Assembly: GCA_964470785.1 (NCBI GenBank) | Contig: CAYYED010000047.1 | Location: 1 to 9,752, forward strand | Direction: 5' to 3' | Length of the DNA stretch: 9,752 bases | DNA from: CAYYED01 sp964470785 | GTDB lineage: Bacteria; Patescibacteriota; Minisyncoccia; Minisyncoccales; PEYH01 | In this document: positions 1 to 5,715 of the stretch, piece by piece | Position numbering within the stretch: the first letter of the stretch is position 1 | Layout: every line of letters begins with the position of its first letter | Notes under the pieces: generated by a model | What the model saw: the letters and a program-made list of their open reading frames with translations, nothing else | Databases searched by the model: none | Told to the model about the DNA's origin: nothing | Position numbers and translations under genes: made by a program

Positions 1-110
1 GGGCTCGCCCCAAGTAAACTGCTTAAACAAGGGCTAACAATGTTGCGAGCCCGCGCAGATGAACGCTGATAAAATATCTGCGTAAATCAGCGTCAGGCGA
101 CTTCCTCAAG
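1..110. repeat. Upstream spacer repeats: hairpin and interleaved inverted repeats
   Basis: This is the left part of the 332-bp non-coding stretch before rplW. Positions 1-8 (GGGCTCGC) pair with 45-52 (GCGAGCCC), giving an 8-bp stem that may continue left of the window. Next come two interleaved inverted repeats: CGCAGAT (54-60) with ATCTGCG (76-82), and ACGCTGAT (63-70) with ATCAGCGT (86-93). Because the pairs interleave, both could form together only as a pseudoknot; otherwise they are alternatives. No plausible end of rplD (L4) is recognisable here, although L4 is expected upstream. Confidence 0.6.
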
Positions 111-166
111 CCAAAGTATTTCCACCAACCTTCCAGCCGCCCTGCGAACGAAGTGAGCAGATCAGC

Positions 167-205
167 ACCCGCCCGCAACGCCTGAGCTTGCGATGGCGGG
201 CGGGT
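167..205. repeat. G+C-rich palindrome, 10-bp perfect stem
   Basis: ACCCGCCCGC (167-176) is exactly complementary to GCGGGCGGGT (196-205) around a 19-nt loop. The loop begins AACGC and resembles the loop of the palindrome at 9681-9717 downstream of rplO, which also starts CCCGCCYGCAACGC, so the two look like members of one dispersed family. The element is much richer in G+C than its surroundings. A stable hairpin would form in RNA, but no U-run follows, so this is not called a terminator. Confidence 0.75.
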
Positions 206-271
206 AAATCTGCGGGGAGTGAAGTGCTACCAATGTATCCATCCAGTACACATGTATGACAATCAATTCAC

Positions 272-326
272 CCCCTCCCTTAATCTCTCCCCCTCCTTTG
301 GAGGAGGGAGGGAAGAGTGGGGGAGA
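272..326. repeat. Pyrimidine/purine palindrome covering the rplW ribosome binding site
   Basis: A C/T-rich left half (272-296) faces a G/A-rich right half (300-326). CCTCC (292-296) can pair with GGAGG (300-304) around TTT, or TCTCCCCC (286-293) with GGGGGAGA (319-326). The second pairing would bury the GGAG at 322-325, the Shine-Dalgarno sequence of rplW. Confidence 0.65.
322..325 (+). promoter_or_regulatory. Shine-Dalgarno sequence of rplW
   Basis: GGAG lies 7 nt before the ATG at 333. It supports 333 as the rplW start rather than the in-frame ATG at 219. It is the only clear Shine-Dalgarno match among the 17 starts in this window. Confidence 0.6.
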
Positions 327-332
327 AAAATA

Positions 333-767
333 ATGGCAATTTTTGATAAGTTTACAAAAAAAAGAAGGCAAGAGCCGGAATGGAAGCCAAAAAAAAGAAA
401 AGCCGCTGTTAAGCCAAAACAAAAAGAAAAAGAAGCGGAACTTCCCAAAAAACCGGCTGCAACGGCGAAGAAACCTTTAAATATAGAAACCGCTTGGAAA
501 GTTATTTCTGTACCCCATATTACGGAAAAAGCCACTGACCTGACTGCAAATAACCAGTATATTTTTCGTGTTTTTAAGAGCGCTAATAAAGCAGAGATAA
601 AGAAAGCGATTGAAGATATTTATGGCGTAGAAGTAGAAGGGGTAAGAATTATTAATGTTCGGCCGAAAAAGAGACGGTTAGGTAAAATTGAGGGACAAAG
701 AAAAGGATATAAAAAAGCAATTGTGAAAATTAAAAAAGGGCAGGAGATAGAAGTATTACCCAGGTAG
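333..767 (+). CDS. rplW: 50S ribosomal protein L23
   Basis: L23 binds 23S rRNA domain III at the polypeptide exit and is the docking site for trigger factor and SRP. The product is 144 aa. Residues 55-144 are the L23 fold, with the usual N-terminal helix region (PHITEKA, 61-67) and the C-terminal basic loop and strand (VRPKKRRLGK, then KAIVKI). Typical bacterial L23 is about 95-100 aa; the extra 50 or so residues at the N-terminus are Lys/Ala/Pro-rich and probably unstructured. I chose ATG 333 because MAIFDKF follows a GGAG at 7 nt. The in-frame ATG at 219 would add 38 residues translated from a palindromic repeat. The order L23-L2-S19 supports the call. The next gene is 267 bp away, unusually far for this operon. 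Confidence 0.95.
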   Translation: MAIFDKFTKKRRQEPEWKPKKRKAAVKPKQKEKEAELPKKPAATAKKPLNIETAWKVISVPHITEKATDLTANNQYIFRVFKSANKAEIKKAIEDIYGVEVEGVRIINVRPKKRRLGKIEGQRKGYKKAIVKIKKGQEIEVLPR

Positions 768-830
768 GAGAATTCTATAGAAAAATAATGTATTTAGCTT
801 AAGAGGGGAATTATAAGGGCAGTTATAAAT

Positions 831-960
831 TTTCAATTTTCAATTTTCAATTTTCAATCAATTTTCAATTTTCTAATTTACAAATTTCCAATTAAATTTA
901 ATTAAATCATTGAAAATTGAGAAATTGTTAAATTCATTCGTAAATTGAAAATTAGTAAAT
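831..960. repeat. AT-rich TTTTCAA array and large imperfect palindrome
   Basis: This lies in the 267-bp L23-L2 spacer. Several TTTTCAA units run from 831 to 870, and the complementary motifs (TTGAAAATT, GTAAATTG) fill 910-960. The centre, AATTAAATTTAATT (890-903), is a perfect 14-bp palindrome, so the whole region can fold back on itself. The phrase of TTTTCAA units followed by TCAATTTTCAAT also appears before rplV and before rpsC. Confidence 0.75.
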
Positions 961-1034
961 TGTAAATTGAACCACTGCGATAAGCATTTAAGACGAGATG
1001 ATTCATCTAACTTAGTTGTTAATAAAGAACTGTC

Positions 1035-1862
1035 ATGAAGAAATATAAACCCACAACACCGGGAAGAAGGCACGCGACAAGAGAGGATTTTTCAGCATTG
1101 ACGAAAAAAAAGCCGGAGAAAGGCCTGATTCGAATGTTAAAGAAAAGCCCGGGAAGAAATAATCAAGGCAGAATTACGGTGCGTCATAAAAGCAGAGGCG
1201 CTAAAAAGTTTTATCGTATAATCAGCTTTGGCCAAGAGAATATTAATCAACCGGGCAAGGTAGTTGCTTTGGAATATGACCCTAACCGCACGAGTTTTAT
1301 TATGCTTTTAGAATATCCTGACAATAAAAAGGCCTATCGTTTAGCTCCCCAAGGCATCAAGGCAGGAGACGAGCTGCTTATTGCAGAGAAGGCGCCATTA
1401 AAGCCGGGGAATAGAATGAAGCTCAAAAATATTTCCATTGGCACCGAGGTTTATAATATAGAGATTGTTCCCGGAGGCAAAGGAAAAATGATAAAAGCAG
1501 CCGGTTCTTCGGCAAAGGTGCTAGGGGAAGAGGGTAATTACATTCACCTCAAAATGCCTTCCGGAGAATTAAGAAAAGTGCACAAAGAATGTTTTGCTTC
1601 CGTAGGCGCTCTCTCCCGTCCTGACCACAGATATGTTAAACTGGGTAAGGCAGGTATAAACAGGCATAAAGGGATAAGGCCAACGGTTAGAGGTTCGGCA
1701 ATGTCTCCGGTTGACCATCCTCATGGCGGAGGCGAGGGAAGAACAGGCATTGGATTGAAACATCCCAAAACCCCTTGGGGTAAAATTGCCAGAGGCGTTA
1801 AAACTAGAAAAAGAAAAAATACGAATAAATTTATCATTCAGAGAAGAAGCAAAAAGAAGTAA
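1035..1862 (+). CDS. rplB: 50S ribosomal protein L2
   Basis: L2 is a primary 23S rRNA binder beside the peptidyl-transferase centre and is needed for subunit joining. At 275 aa it matches the family length (about 273-277). The N-terminal KKYKPTTPGRR motif (2-12) is canonical. The OB-fold and SH3-like core follow, and the C-terminal signature SPVDHPHGGGEGR spans 224-236 and contains the conserved histidines near the active centre (228, 230). The end is Arg/Lys-rich, as usual. No Shine-Dalgarno sequence is visible: ATG follows AAAGAACTGTC. Starting at M-KKYKP is two residues shorter than the common MAIKKYKP, and no nearer in-frame start fits better. rpsS follows after 66 bp. Confidence 0.97.
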   Translation: MKKYKPTTPGRRHATREDFSALTKKKPEKGLIRMLKKSPGRNNQGRITVRHKSRGAKKFYRIISFGQENINQPGKVVALEYDPNRTSFIMLLEYPDNKKAYRLAPQGIKAGDELLIAEKAPLKPGNRMKLKNISIGTEVYNIEIVPGGKGKMIKAAGSSAKVLGEEGNYIHLKMPSGELRKVHKECFASVGALSRPDHRYVKLGKAGINRHKGIRPTVRGSAMSPVDHPHGGGEGRTGIGLKHPKTPWGKIARGVKTRKRKNTNKFIIQRRSKKK

Positions 1863-1864
1863 TA

Positions 1865-1918
1865 TGATGAACGCAAGATTTTGCGCACGATGAACACCGG
1901 ATAAACTTGTATTCATCA
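1865..1918. repeat. Spacer-spanning palindrome, L2-S19
   Basis: TGATGAACGCAAG (1865-1877) pairs with CTTGTATTCATCA (1906-1918), 11 of 13 positions. The stem begins 2 nt after the rplB stop and ends 10 nt before the rpsS ATG, so it fills the spacer almost exactly. Confidence 0.65.
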
Positions 1919-1928
1919 AATATATAAT

Positions 1929-2240
1929 ATGTCAAGATCGCTTAAAAAGGGTCCGTATATAGATGAAAAATTATTGAAAAAAGTAAAAGACATTAAGCCC
2001 GGAACAAGAAGGCTTATTAGAACTTGGTCCAGGAATGCTACTATTACGCCGGAAATGGTCGGGCACTCTTTTGAGGTGCATAACGGAAAAGAATTTATTT
2101 TAGTTCAGGTGCGGGAAGATATGGTTGGCCATAAGTTAGGAGAATTTTCTCCCACTACCAAGTTTGTCAGGCATGGAGGTAAAATGCAGAGAGAGATTGA
2201 GGGGAAGAAAGGGGAAAAAGCAGATAAAGCTAAAAGCTAA
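1929..2240 (+). CDS. rpsS: 30S ribosomal protein S19
   Basis: S19 sits in the 30S head, contacts 16S rRNA with S13 and reaches the A-site finger bridge. The product is 103 aa against about 92 in most bacteria; the excess is a charged tail (EGKKGEKADKAKS) after residue 90. The N-terminus MSRSLKKGPYID and the family signature DMVGHKLGEFSPTTKF (64-79) are unmistakable. The start lies directly after TATATAAT with no Shine-Dalgarno sequence. The gene is flanked by rplB and rplV in the standard order. The 241-bp spacer to rplV is filled with repeats. Confidence 0.97.
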   Translation: MSRSLKKGPYIDEKLLKKVKDIKPGTRRLIRTWSRNATITPEMVGHSFEVHNGKEFILVQVREDMVGHKLGEFSPTTKFVRHGGKMQREIEGKKGEKADKAKS

Positions 2241-2256
2241 AAGCACAAAACCAATA

Positions 2257-2294
2257 GACAATTTTCAATTTTCAATTTTCAATCAATTTTCAAT
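2257..2294. repeat. TTTTCAA array, S19-L22 spacer
   Basis: Tandem TTTTCAA-like units followed by TCAATTTTCAAT form the same phrase seen at about 832-868 and 2877-2917. It starts 17 nt after the rpsS stop. Related AT-rich units (AAATTAGAAATTA) resume at 2448-2480, directly before the rplV ATG, so the G+C-richer palindrome at 2356-2433 sits between two AT-rich arrays. Confidence 0.7.
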
Positions 2295-2355
2295 GAAAAA
2301 ATTTTCAAACAATCAATTAAAAGAAGGTTTAAAAATTAAAAATTGATACAGCAGT

Positions 2356-2433
2356 GTCATCCTGAGCGAAGCGAAGGATCCCGTTGTCATTGCAATTATC
2401 CGCGAGATTCTTCGGCTGCTGCCTCAGAATGAC
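2356..2433. repeat. Inverted dispersed repeat, GTCATCCTGAG type
   Basis: GTCATCCTGAG (2356-2366) and CTCAGAATGAC (2423-2433) pair at 10 of 11 positions. Next to each arm is a GAAGGATC- or GATTCTTC-like sequence, so the element looks like two facing copies of the GTCATYCTGAG...GAAGRATC repeat that is widely scattered in bacterial genomes. The prefix CAGTGTCATCC (2353-2362) recurs in the S8-L6 spacer at about 7304-7314. Confidence 0.7.
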
Positions 2434-2481
2434 TGGTTGTAAGCTGAAAATTAGAAATTAAAAATTAGAAATTAAAAATTT

Positions 2482-2877
2482 ATGACAGAGGTTACAGCTC
2501 AACTAAAACATTTAAGAATCGCCCCAAGAAAAACAAGATTGCTTGCTGATTTAATTCGGGGGAAAAAAGCAACACAAGCGTTAGCTATTTTAAAGTTTGT
2601 TCCTAAAAAAGCATCAGAGCCCGTGGCAAAGCTCTTGCAATCCGCCGTTGCTAATGCTAAACACAATTATCAGCTTGATGAAAAGAATTTATGTATTTCT
2701 AAGATCTTTGTAGACGAAGGACCGACGTTAAAAAGATGGAGGCCAAGATCAATGGGGCGGGCGTATGAGATTAAGAAGCGGACAAGCCACGTGACATTGG
2801 TATTAACAGAAGAAAAACAAGAAAAGCAACAAGCTGCCAAAACCAAAAGCGTTAAAAAGAAAAAGGATATAAAGTAA
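2482..2877 (+). CDS. rplV: 50S ribosomal protein L22
   Basis: L22 extends a beta-hairpin into the exit tunnel and contacts all six 23S rRNA domains. The product is 131 aa. Residues 1-108 are the standard fold: VTAQLKHLRIAPRKTRL near the start, then WRPRSMGRAYEIKKRTSHV (86-104), the tunnel-hairpin and C-terminal strand signature. Residues 109-131 are a Gln/Lys-rich tail beyond the usual length of about 110 aa. The ATG follows an AT-rich array with no Shine-Dalgarno sequence. The spacer to rpsC (102 bp) begins at once with another TTTTCAA array. Confidence 0.97.
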   Translation: MTEVTAQLKHLRIAPRKTRLLADLIRGKKATQALAILKFVPKKASEPVAKLLQSAVANAKHNYQLDEKNLCISKIFVDEGPTLKRWRPRSMGRAYEIKKRTSHVTLVLTEEKQEKQQAAKTKSVKKKKDIK

Positions 2878-2917
2878 TTTTCAATTTTCAATTTTCAATT
2901 TTCAATCAATTTTCAAT
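2877..2917. repeat. TTTTCAA array, L22-S3 spacer
   Basis: Four TTTTCAA-type units and the TCAATTTTCAAT ending start at the last base of the rplV stop codon. It is a third copy of the phrase found at about 832-868 and 2257-2294. The rest of the spacer (2918-2979) is AT-rich without a clear stem. Confidence 0.7.
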
Positions 2918-2979
2918 GACCTAATTTTCAAACTTTTAATTAAGCAAGGAAAAATTCGTAAATTAGTAAACTAAGAGAC

Positions 2980-3633
2980 ATGTCTCACAAAGTCCATCCA
3001 AAAAGTTTTCGCATCAGAAAGACAGAAGATTGGTGTTCACGCTGGTTTTCAGATAAAAAACCTTTTATATATTTGAAAGAGGACTTTCAGATTAGAAAAT
3101 TTTTAGATGACAAATTTAAAGACGCAGGAATTGAGGCTATCGAGATTGAAAGATCTCCTAATCAAGTGCAAATTACCATAAGTTCTTCCCGGCCGGGATT
3201 AATTATCGGAAGAGGGGGGCAAGAAATAGAGAAGGCAAAAGAAGAATTGAAAAAAAAGGTTTTTAAAGGGCAAGTACAGCAAGAACAGGGGCTTAAGTTA
3301 GAAATTCAGTCCATTAAAAATCCTTGGTTAAGCGCTTCTCTCACTGCTCAGTGGGTTGCCCAGAGAATTGAAAAAAGAGTTCCTTTCAGAAGAGTGATTA
3401 AGCAAGCCGTTTCTATGTCAATGAGCCAGAAGGAAATTCAGGGAGTAAGAGTGCAGGTAGCCGGTCGTTTGAACGGAGCGACCATTTCCCGAACAGAATG
3501 GCTTCAAAAAGGTCAAATGCCACGTCAAACCTTGCGAGCAGATATTGATTATGGATTTAAAGAAGCGTTTTGCACATACGGAACAATCGGGGTAAAGGTC
3601 TGGATTTATAAAGGCGAACACTTTAGTTCATGA
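2980..3633 (+). CDS. rpsC: 30S ribosomal protein S3
   Basis: S3 lies at the mRNA entry channel of the 30S head and helps unwind mRNA. The product is 217 aa, close to the family (about 210-235). It opens with MSHKVHPKSFRI, close to the usual GQKVHP-G-R start. The type II KH domain includes the nucleic-acid-binding GRGG loop (77-80) in the PGLIIGRGGQEIEK context. The C-terminal domain carries the signature VRVQVAGRLNGATISRTEW and then GQMPRQTLRADIDYG. Only a weak AAGAG lies before the ATG. rplP follows after a 75-bp spacer containing a hairpin. Confidence 0.97.
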   Translation: MSHKVHPKSFRIRKTEDWCSRWFSDKKPFIYLKEDFQIRKFLDDKFKDAGIEAIEIERSPNQVQITISSSRPGLIIGRGGQEIEKAKEELKKKVFKGQVQQEQGLKLEIQSIKNPWLSASLTAQWVAQRIEKRVPFRRVIKQAVSMSMSQKEIQGVRVQVAGRLNGATISRTEWLQKGQMPRQTLRADIDYGFKEAFCTYGTIGVKVWIYKGEHFSS

Positions 3634-3650
3634 TTAACACAAGATTAAGA

Positions 3651-3698
3651 GCACGATTAACGCAAGATTATCTCGTGCTCATCGTGCTTTAATCGTGC
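3651..3698. repeat. Spacer palindrome, S3-L16
   Basis: GCACGATTAA (3651-3660) and TTAATCGTGC (3689-3698) form a perfect 10-bp stem. The loop has further GTGCTCATCGTGC repeats that allow alternative pairings. GATTAACRCAAGATTA occurs twice in tandem (from 3632 and 3655), and CGCAAGATT also occurs in the L2-S19 spacer. Confidence 0.7.
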
Positions 3699-3708
3699 GT
3701 TCATCAAT

Positions 3709-4113
3709 ATGTTACATCCAAAAAAAGTAAAACACAGAAAATGGCATAAGGGAGTATCAAAGGGCCGAGAGAGTAGGGGCGTAGAAATCGCTTTTGGCGA
3801 ATTTGGATTGAAAGTAACAGAAACTAAGTGGATTACTTCAAGGCAAATTGAGGCGGCTCGGCGCGCTATAATCAGATACCTTAAAAAAGGAGGCAAGCTT
3901 TGGATAAGAATTTTCCCGGATAAGCCAATTACCAGCAAGGGGGTGGAGGTTCCTATGGGCGGAGGCAAGGGAAGTGTAGACCAGTACGTTTTTCCGGCAA
4001 AACCGGGTAGAATAATTTTTGAGCTGGCGGGAATTGACGAAGCAAAAGCCAAAGAAGCGTTTAAGAAAGCAGGGGACAAGCTTCCTATTAAAACAAAATT
4101 CATTAAAAAGTAA
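3709..4113 (+). CDS. rplP: 50S ribosomal protein L16
   Basis: L16 organises the A-site tRNA region of the 50S subunit and is needed for peptidyl-transferase activity. The product is 134 aa (E. coli 136). The MLHPKKVKHRKWHKG start, SFGxFGLK-like segment (AFGEFGLK, 28-35), RQIEAARRA (45-53) and WIRIFPDKPIT (65-75) are diagnostic. In the loop MGGGKGSVDQYV (83-94), the preceding residue is Pro82 where E. coli has Arg81, the residue hydroxylated by RoxA/YcfD. So that modification cannot exist here at that position. No Shine-Dalgarno sequence precedes the ATG. rpmC follows after 15 bp, one of the few tight junctions. Confidence 0.97.
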   Translation: MLHPKKVKHRKWHKGVSKGRESRGVEIAFGEFGLKVTETKWITSRQIEAARRAIIRYLKKGGKLWIRIFPDKPITSKGVEVPMGGGKGSVDQYVFPAKPGRIIFELAGIDEAKAKEAFKKAGDKLPIKTKFIKK

Positions 4114-4128
4114 TAATAAAAACCAAAG

Positions 4129-4311
4129 ATGAAAGCAGGTGAGTTTAAAAACAAAAGCGACAAAGAGCTGAAAAAAACCTTGAAGCATTTAAGGGAAAAG
4201 TTAAGGGTCCTAAGGTTTAACTTGTCTGCCGGAAAAGCGAAAAATGTCCGTGAAATAAGAAGCGCAAAAAAGACCATTGCCAGAATATTAACCTTATTGA
4301 AGCAAAAATGA
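4129..4311 (+). CDS. rpmC: 50S ribosomal protein L29
   Basis: L29 is a small two-helix protein near the tunnel exit next to L23. At 60 aa it is normal (about 60-70). It is almost entirely helical and basic, with the family features ELKKTLKHLREKL in helix 1 and KNVREIRSAKKTIARILT (38-55) in helix 2, matching the L29 signature. It starts 15 bp after rplP. The TGA stop lies within the outer stem (4309-4314 with 4398-4403) of the palindrome that fills the next spacer. Confidence 0.95.
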   Translation: MKAGEFKNKSDKELKKTLKHLREKLRVLRFNLSAGKAKNVREIRSAKKTIARILTLLKQK

Positions 4312-4403
4312 TGCTAATATGCTAATTTTATGCCAATCTACTAATTACTGATAAAAATATTCGTAATTCGCATAATTAGCATATCATTCGCAAATTCGCA
4401 TCA
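4309..4403. repeat. Spacer-spanning palindrome, L29-S17
   Basis: An outer stem TGATGC (4309-4314)/GCATCA (4398-4403) and an inner stem ATATGCTAATTTTATGC (4317-4333)/GCATAATTAGCATAT (4370-4384; two extra T in the left arm) enclose most of the spacer. The outer stem includes the rpmC stop codon. The rpsQ ATG is 12 nt further on after an AT-only tract. Confidence 0.7.
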
Positions 4404-4415
4404 TATTATATTATT

Positions 4416-4676
4416 ATGCCCAAAAAAAAATTAAAAGGAAAAGTTATTTCTGATAAAATGGCCAAGACAGTGGTGGTAAAAGTAGAGGCAAAAAAACTGC
4501 ATCCTAAATACAAAAGGAGATTTTTGGCGCACAAAAAATATAAAGCGCATGATGAGAAGGAGGAATGTAAAATCGGAGATGAGGTGATTATTGAAGAGTG
4601 CAGGCCAATAAGCAAGGATAAAAATTGGAGAGTAAAGCAATCTCTTAGCAAAAACGAGCCAAAAGGCGAAGTTTGA
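4416..4676 (+). CDS. rpsQ: 30S ribosomal protein S17 with repeat-encoded C-terminus
   Basis: S17 is an OB-fold primary binder of the 16S rRNA 5' domain. The product is 86 aa. LKGKVISDKMAKTVVVKVE (5-23) and the closing signature GDEVIIEECRPISKDKNWRV (54-73) identify it. The family usually ends WRV-V-E-VLEKA; here the last 13 residues (74-86, KQSLSKNEPKGEV) are encoded by a DNA repeat that also supplies the last 13 residues of L5 in the same frame. The reading frame stays open to a TGA at 4674. No Shine-Dalgarno sequence precedes the start. This is the last gene of the classical S10 operon; the next gene, rplN, is 264 bp away behind a large folded element. Confidence 0.96.
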   Translation: MPKKKLKGKVISDKMAKTVVVKVEAKKLHPKYKRRFLAHKKYKAHDEKEECKIGDEVIIEECRPISKDKNWRVKQSLSKNEPKGEV

Positions 4677-4689
4677 GCTTAGAGAGTGC
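4633..4689 (+). repeat. Stop-codon repeat module A, copy 1 (end of rpsQ)
   Basis: This copy aligns without gaps to 6263-6319 at the end of rplE, with only five differences in 57 bp. It has a stem TCTCTTAGC (4641-4649)/GCTTAGAGA (8 of 9 pairs) enclosing a small hairpin GCC-AAAA-GGC. It encodes 13 residues and the TGA stop of S17, then runs directly into the long stem of module B. Confidence 0.8.
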
Positions 4690-4888
4690 TTTACCCCGCA
4701 CCATTTTTGCCGGTGAATAACAAGCGAAGTGCGAGTTGCGAATAGCAATACCCCTTATATGGGCGTAGCGCTTCGCCCAATGAGGGATGCACCTACTTGT
4801 CCCGTAGCTCCGCCGAAGGCGGATGGTATGGGGTTCGGTGTACGCACTGCGCAAGGTAATTCAAGAGCAAAAATGGTGCGGGGTGCAC
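4686..4888. repeat. Stop-codon repeat module B, copy 1: long branched palindrome
   Basis: ACCCCGCACCATTTTTGC (4693-4710) and GCAAAAATGGTGCGGGGT (4867-4884) form a perfect 18-bp stem, extended outwards by GTGC/GCAC (4686-4689/4885-4888). Inside are TGAAT/ATTCA (4714-4718/4859-4863), a 9-of-10 stem 4724-4733/4843-4852, the near-perfect palindrome 4761-4778 and a hairpin TCCGCC-GAA-GGCGGA (4809-4823). It occupies most of the 264-bp S17-L14 spacer. ORFs here are not protein-like. Confidence 0.75.
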
Positions 4889-4938
4889 AATTTTCTAACA
4901 GCTCAGCGTCGCTAACGCTAGCTTCGCTGAGAAAATTG
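4888..4938. repeat. Hairpin abutting the rplN start
   Basis: CAATTTT (4888-4894) pairs with AAAATTG (4932-4938), and CTCAGCG (4902-4908) with CGCTGAG (4925-4931), with a 7-nt bulge on the left side. The stem ends 2 nt before the rplN ATG, so a folded transcript would hide the region a ribosome would need. Confidence 0.65.
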
Positions 4939-4940
4939 GA

Positions 4941-5312
4941 ATGATTCAACCACAAACAATATTAAATATTGCAGACAATTCAGGGGCTAAAGTGGTTCAG
5001 TGTTTTAGGGTTTTAGGAGGAACGAGAAGAAGATATGCTCAAATAGGGGATATCGTTGTGGGAGCGGTAAAGAAAGCGGAACCGAGAAAATTGGTAAAAA
5101 AGCACGATAAAGTAAGGGTGGTAATAGTAAGACAAAAAAGACCTTTTCGAAGAGAAGATGGATCATATGTTGCTTTTGACGATAATGCGGCAGTAGTATT
5201 GGATGGCAAAACCAAAGAACCAAAAGGCGGAAGGATTTTTGGGCCTATTCCTAAAGAAATTAAAGAAAAGGGGTTTGAGAAAATAGCCGGTTTGGCAAAA
5301 GAGATTATTTAA
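4941..5312 (+). CDS. rplN: 50S ribosomal protein L14
   Basis: L14 sits at the 50S interface, contacts L19 and 16S rRNA helix 14, and is the docking site of the silencing factor RsfS. At 123 aa it is normal. MIQPQTILNIADNSGAK at the start, RPFRREDGSYVAFDDNAAVV (67-86) and GRIFGPIPKEI (97-107) are canonical. It is the first gene of the classical spc operon, here separated from rpsQ by the folded repeat. Only TTGGAATG precedes the start, too close for a normal Shine-Dalgarno interaction. rplX follows after 88 bp. Confidence 0.97.
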   Translation: MIQPQTILNIADNSGAKVVQCFRVLGGTRRRYAQIGDIVVGAVKKAEPRKLVKKHDKVRVVIVRQKRPFRREDGSYVAFDDNAAVVLDGKTKEPKGGRIFGPIPKEIKEKGFEKIAGLAKEII

Positions 5313-5321
5313 ATACATAAA

Positions 5322-5399
5322 TCTTTACTAATTCTCTCTTTTCCTTTATCCTATGGAAAAAGGGAGACAGAGGGAAAAAGTAATTTCGTAATTTAAAGA
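5322..5399. repeat. Spacer palindrome, L14-L24
   Basis: TCTCTCTTTTCC (5333-5344) pairs with GGAAAAAGGGAGA (5355-5367) with one bulge and one mismatch. Flanking AT-rich segments (TCTTTACTAATT and GTAATTT...TTAAAGA) extend the imperfect pairing to almost the whole 88-bp spacer, up to the rplX ATG at 5401. Confidence 0.55.
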
Positions 5400-5400
5400 C

Positions 5401-5706
5401 ATGAAACTCAAAACAGGAGACAAGATATTGGTAACGGCCGGAGATGATAAAGGCAGGACGGGAAAGATTATCAAGGTTTTTCCTGCAGAGGAAAAGATTT
5501 TAGTTGAAGGAGTCAATATTCAGAAAAAACACAAGAGATCCGCCAAAGAAGGAGAAAAGGGACAGATAGTTGAAAAACCCGGTTTTATTTTCGCATCTAA
5601 TACACAACTTATCTGTTCCAAATGCCAAAAGCCGGTTCGCGTGAATTATAAAAAAGAGGGCAAGAAAAAAATAAGAATTTGCAAAAAATGCGGGCAAGAA
5701 ACATAA
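5401..5706 (+). CDS. rplX: 50S ribosomal protein L24
   Basis: L24 is an assembly-initiating 23S rRNA binder near the tunnel exit. The product is 101 aa. The KOW motif spans about residues 4-30 (KTGDKILVTAGDDKGRTGKI). The C-terminal part has Cys72-x2-Cys75 and Cys94-x2-Cys97, a four-cysteine zinc-ribbon arrangement known in many bacterial L24 proteins but absent from E. coli L24. There is no Shine-Dalgarno sequence. rplE starts 9 nt after the stop, so translation is probably coupled. In E. coli the S8 repressor site lies around this L24-L5 junction; no equivalent fold was recognised. Confidence 0.96.
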   Translation: MKLKTGDKILVTAGDDKGRTGKIIKVFPAEEKILVEGVNIQKKHKRSAKEGEKGQIVEKPGFIFASNTQLICSKCQKPVRVNYKKEGKKKIRICKKCGQET

Positions 5707-5715
5707 TTTATTGAT

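Noticed and set aside
1..69. Open frame from base 1 to TGA at 67-69 as a possible end of rplD (L4)
   Set aside because: The 22 residues do not look like the end of L4, and most of the stretch is a stem-loop. It could equally be another repeat-encoded tail, but the host gene is outside the window.
219..332. In-frame ATG at 219 giving a 182-aa L23
   Set aside because: The extra 38 residues are translated from a palindromic repeat, have no L23 similarity, and a better start with GGAG lies at 333.
1905..1928. TATAAT-like promoter just before rpsS
   Set aside because: A TATAAT-like sequence ends 2 nt before the ATG but there is no supported -35 box, and similar AT-rich tracts precede most genes here.
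2356..2433. CRISPR-like repeat
   Set aside because: Only two facing arms are present, no regularly spaced direct repeats with unique spacers, and no cas genes.
3657..4277. 206-aa minus-strand ORF opposite rplP and rpmC
   Set aside because: It is antisense to two clear ribosomal-protein genes; its composition (Phe/Leu/Ser-rich) is what Lys-rich genes give on the other strand.
4674..4685. TGA read as glycine (Gracilibacteria code)
   Set aside because: No gene contains an internal TGA, and TGA ends S3, L29, S17 and L5 at the expected places or just after the repeat tail.
4729..4944. 71-aa ORF in the S17-L14 spacer
   Set aside because: It lies within the branched palindrome, overlaps the rplN start and has no protein-like features; the stem structure explains the sequence better.
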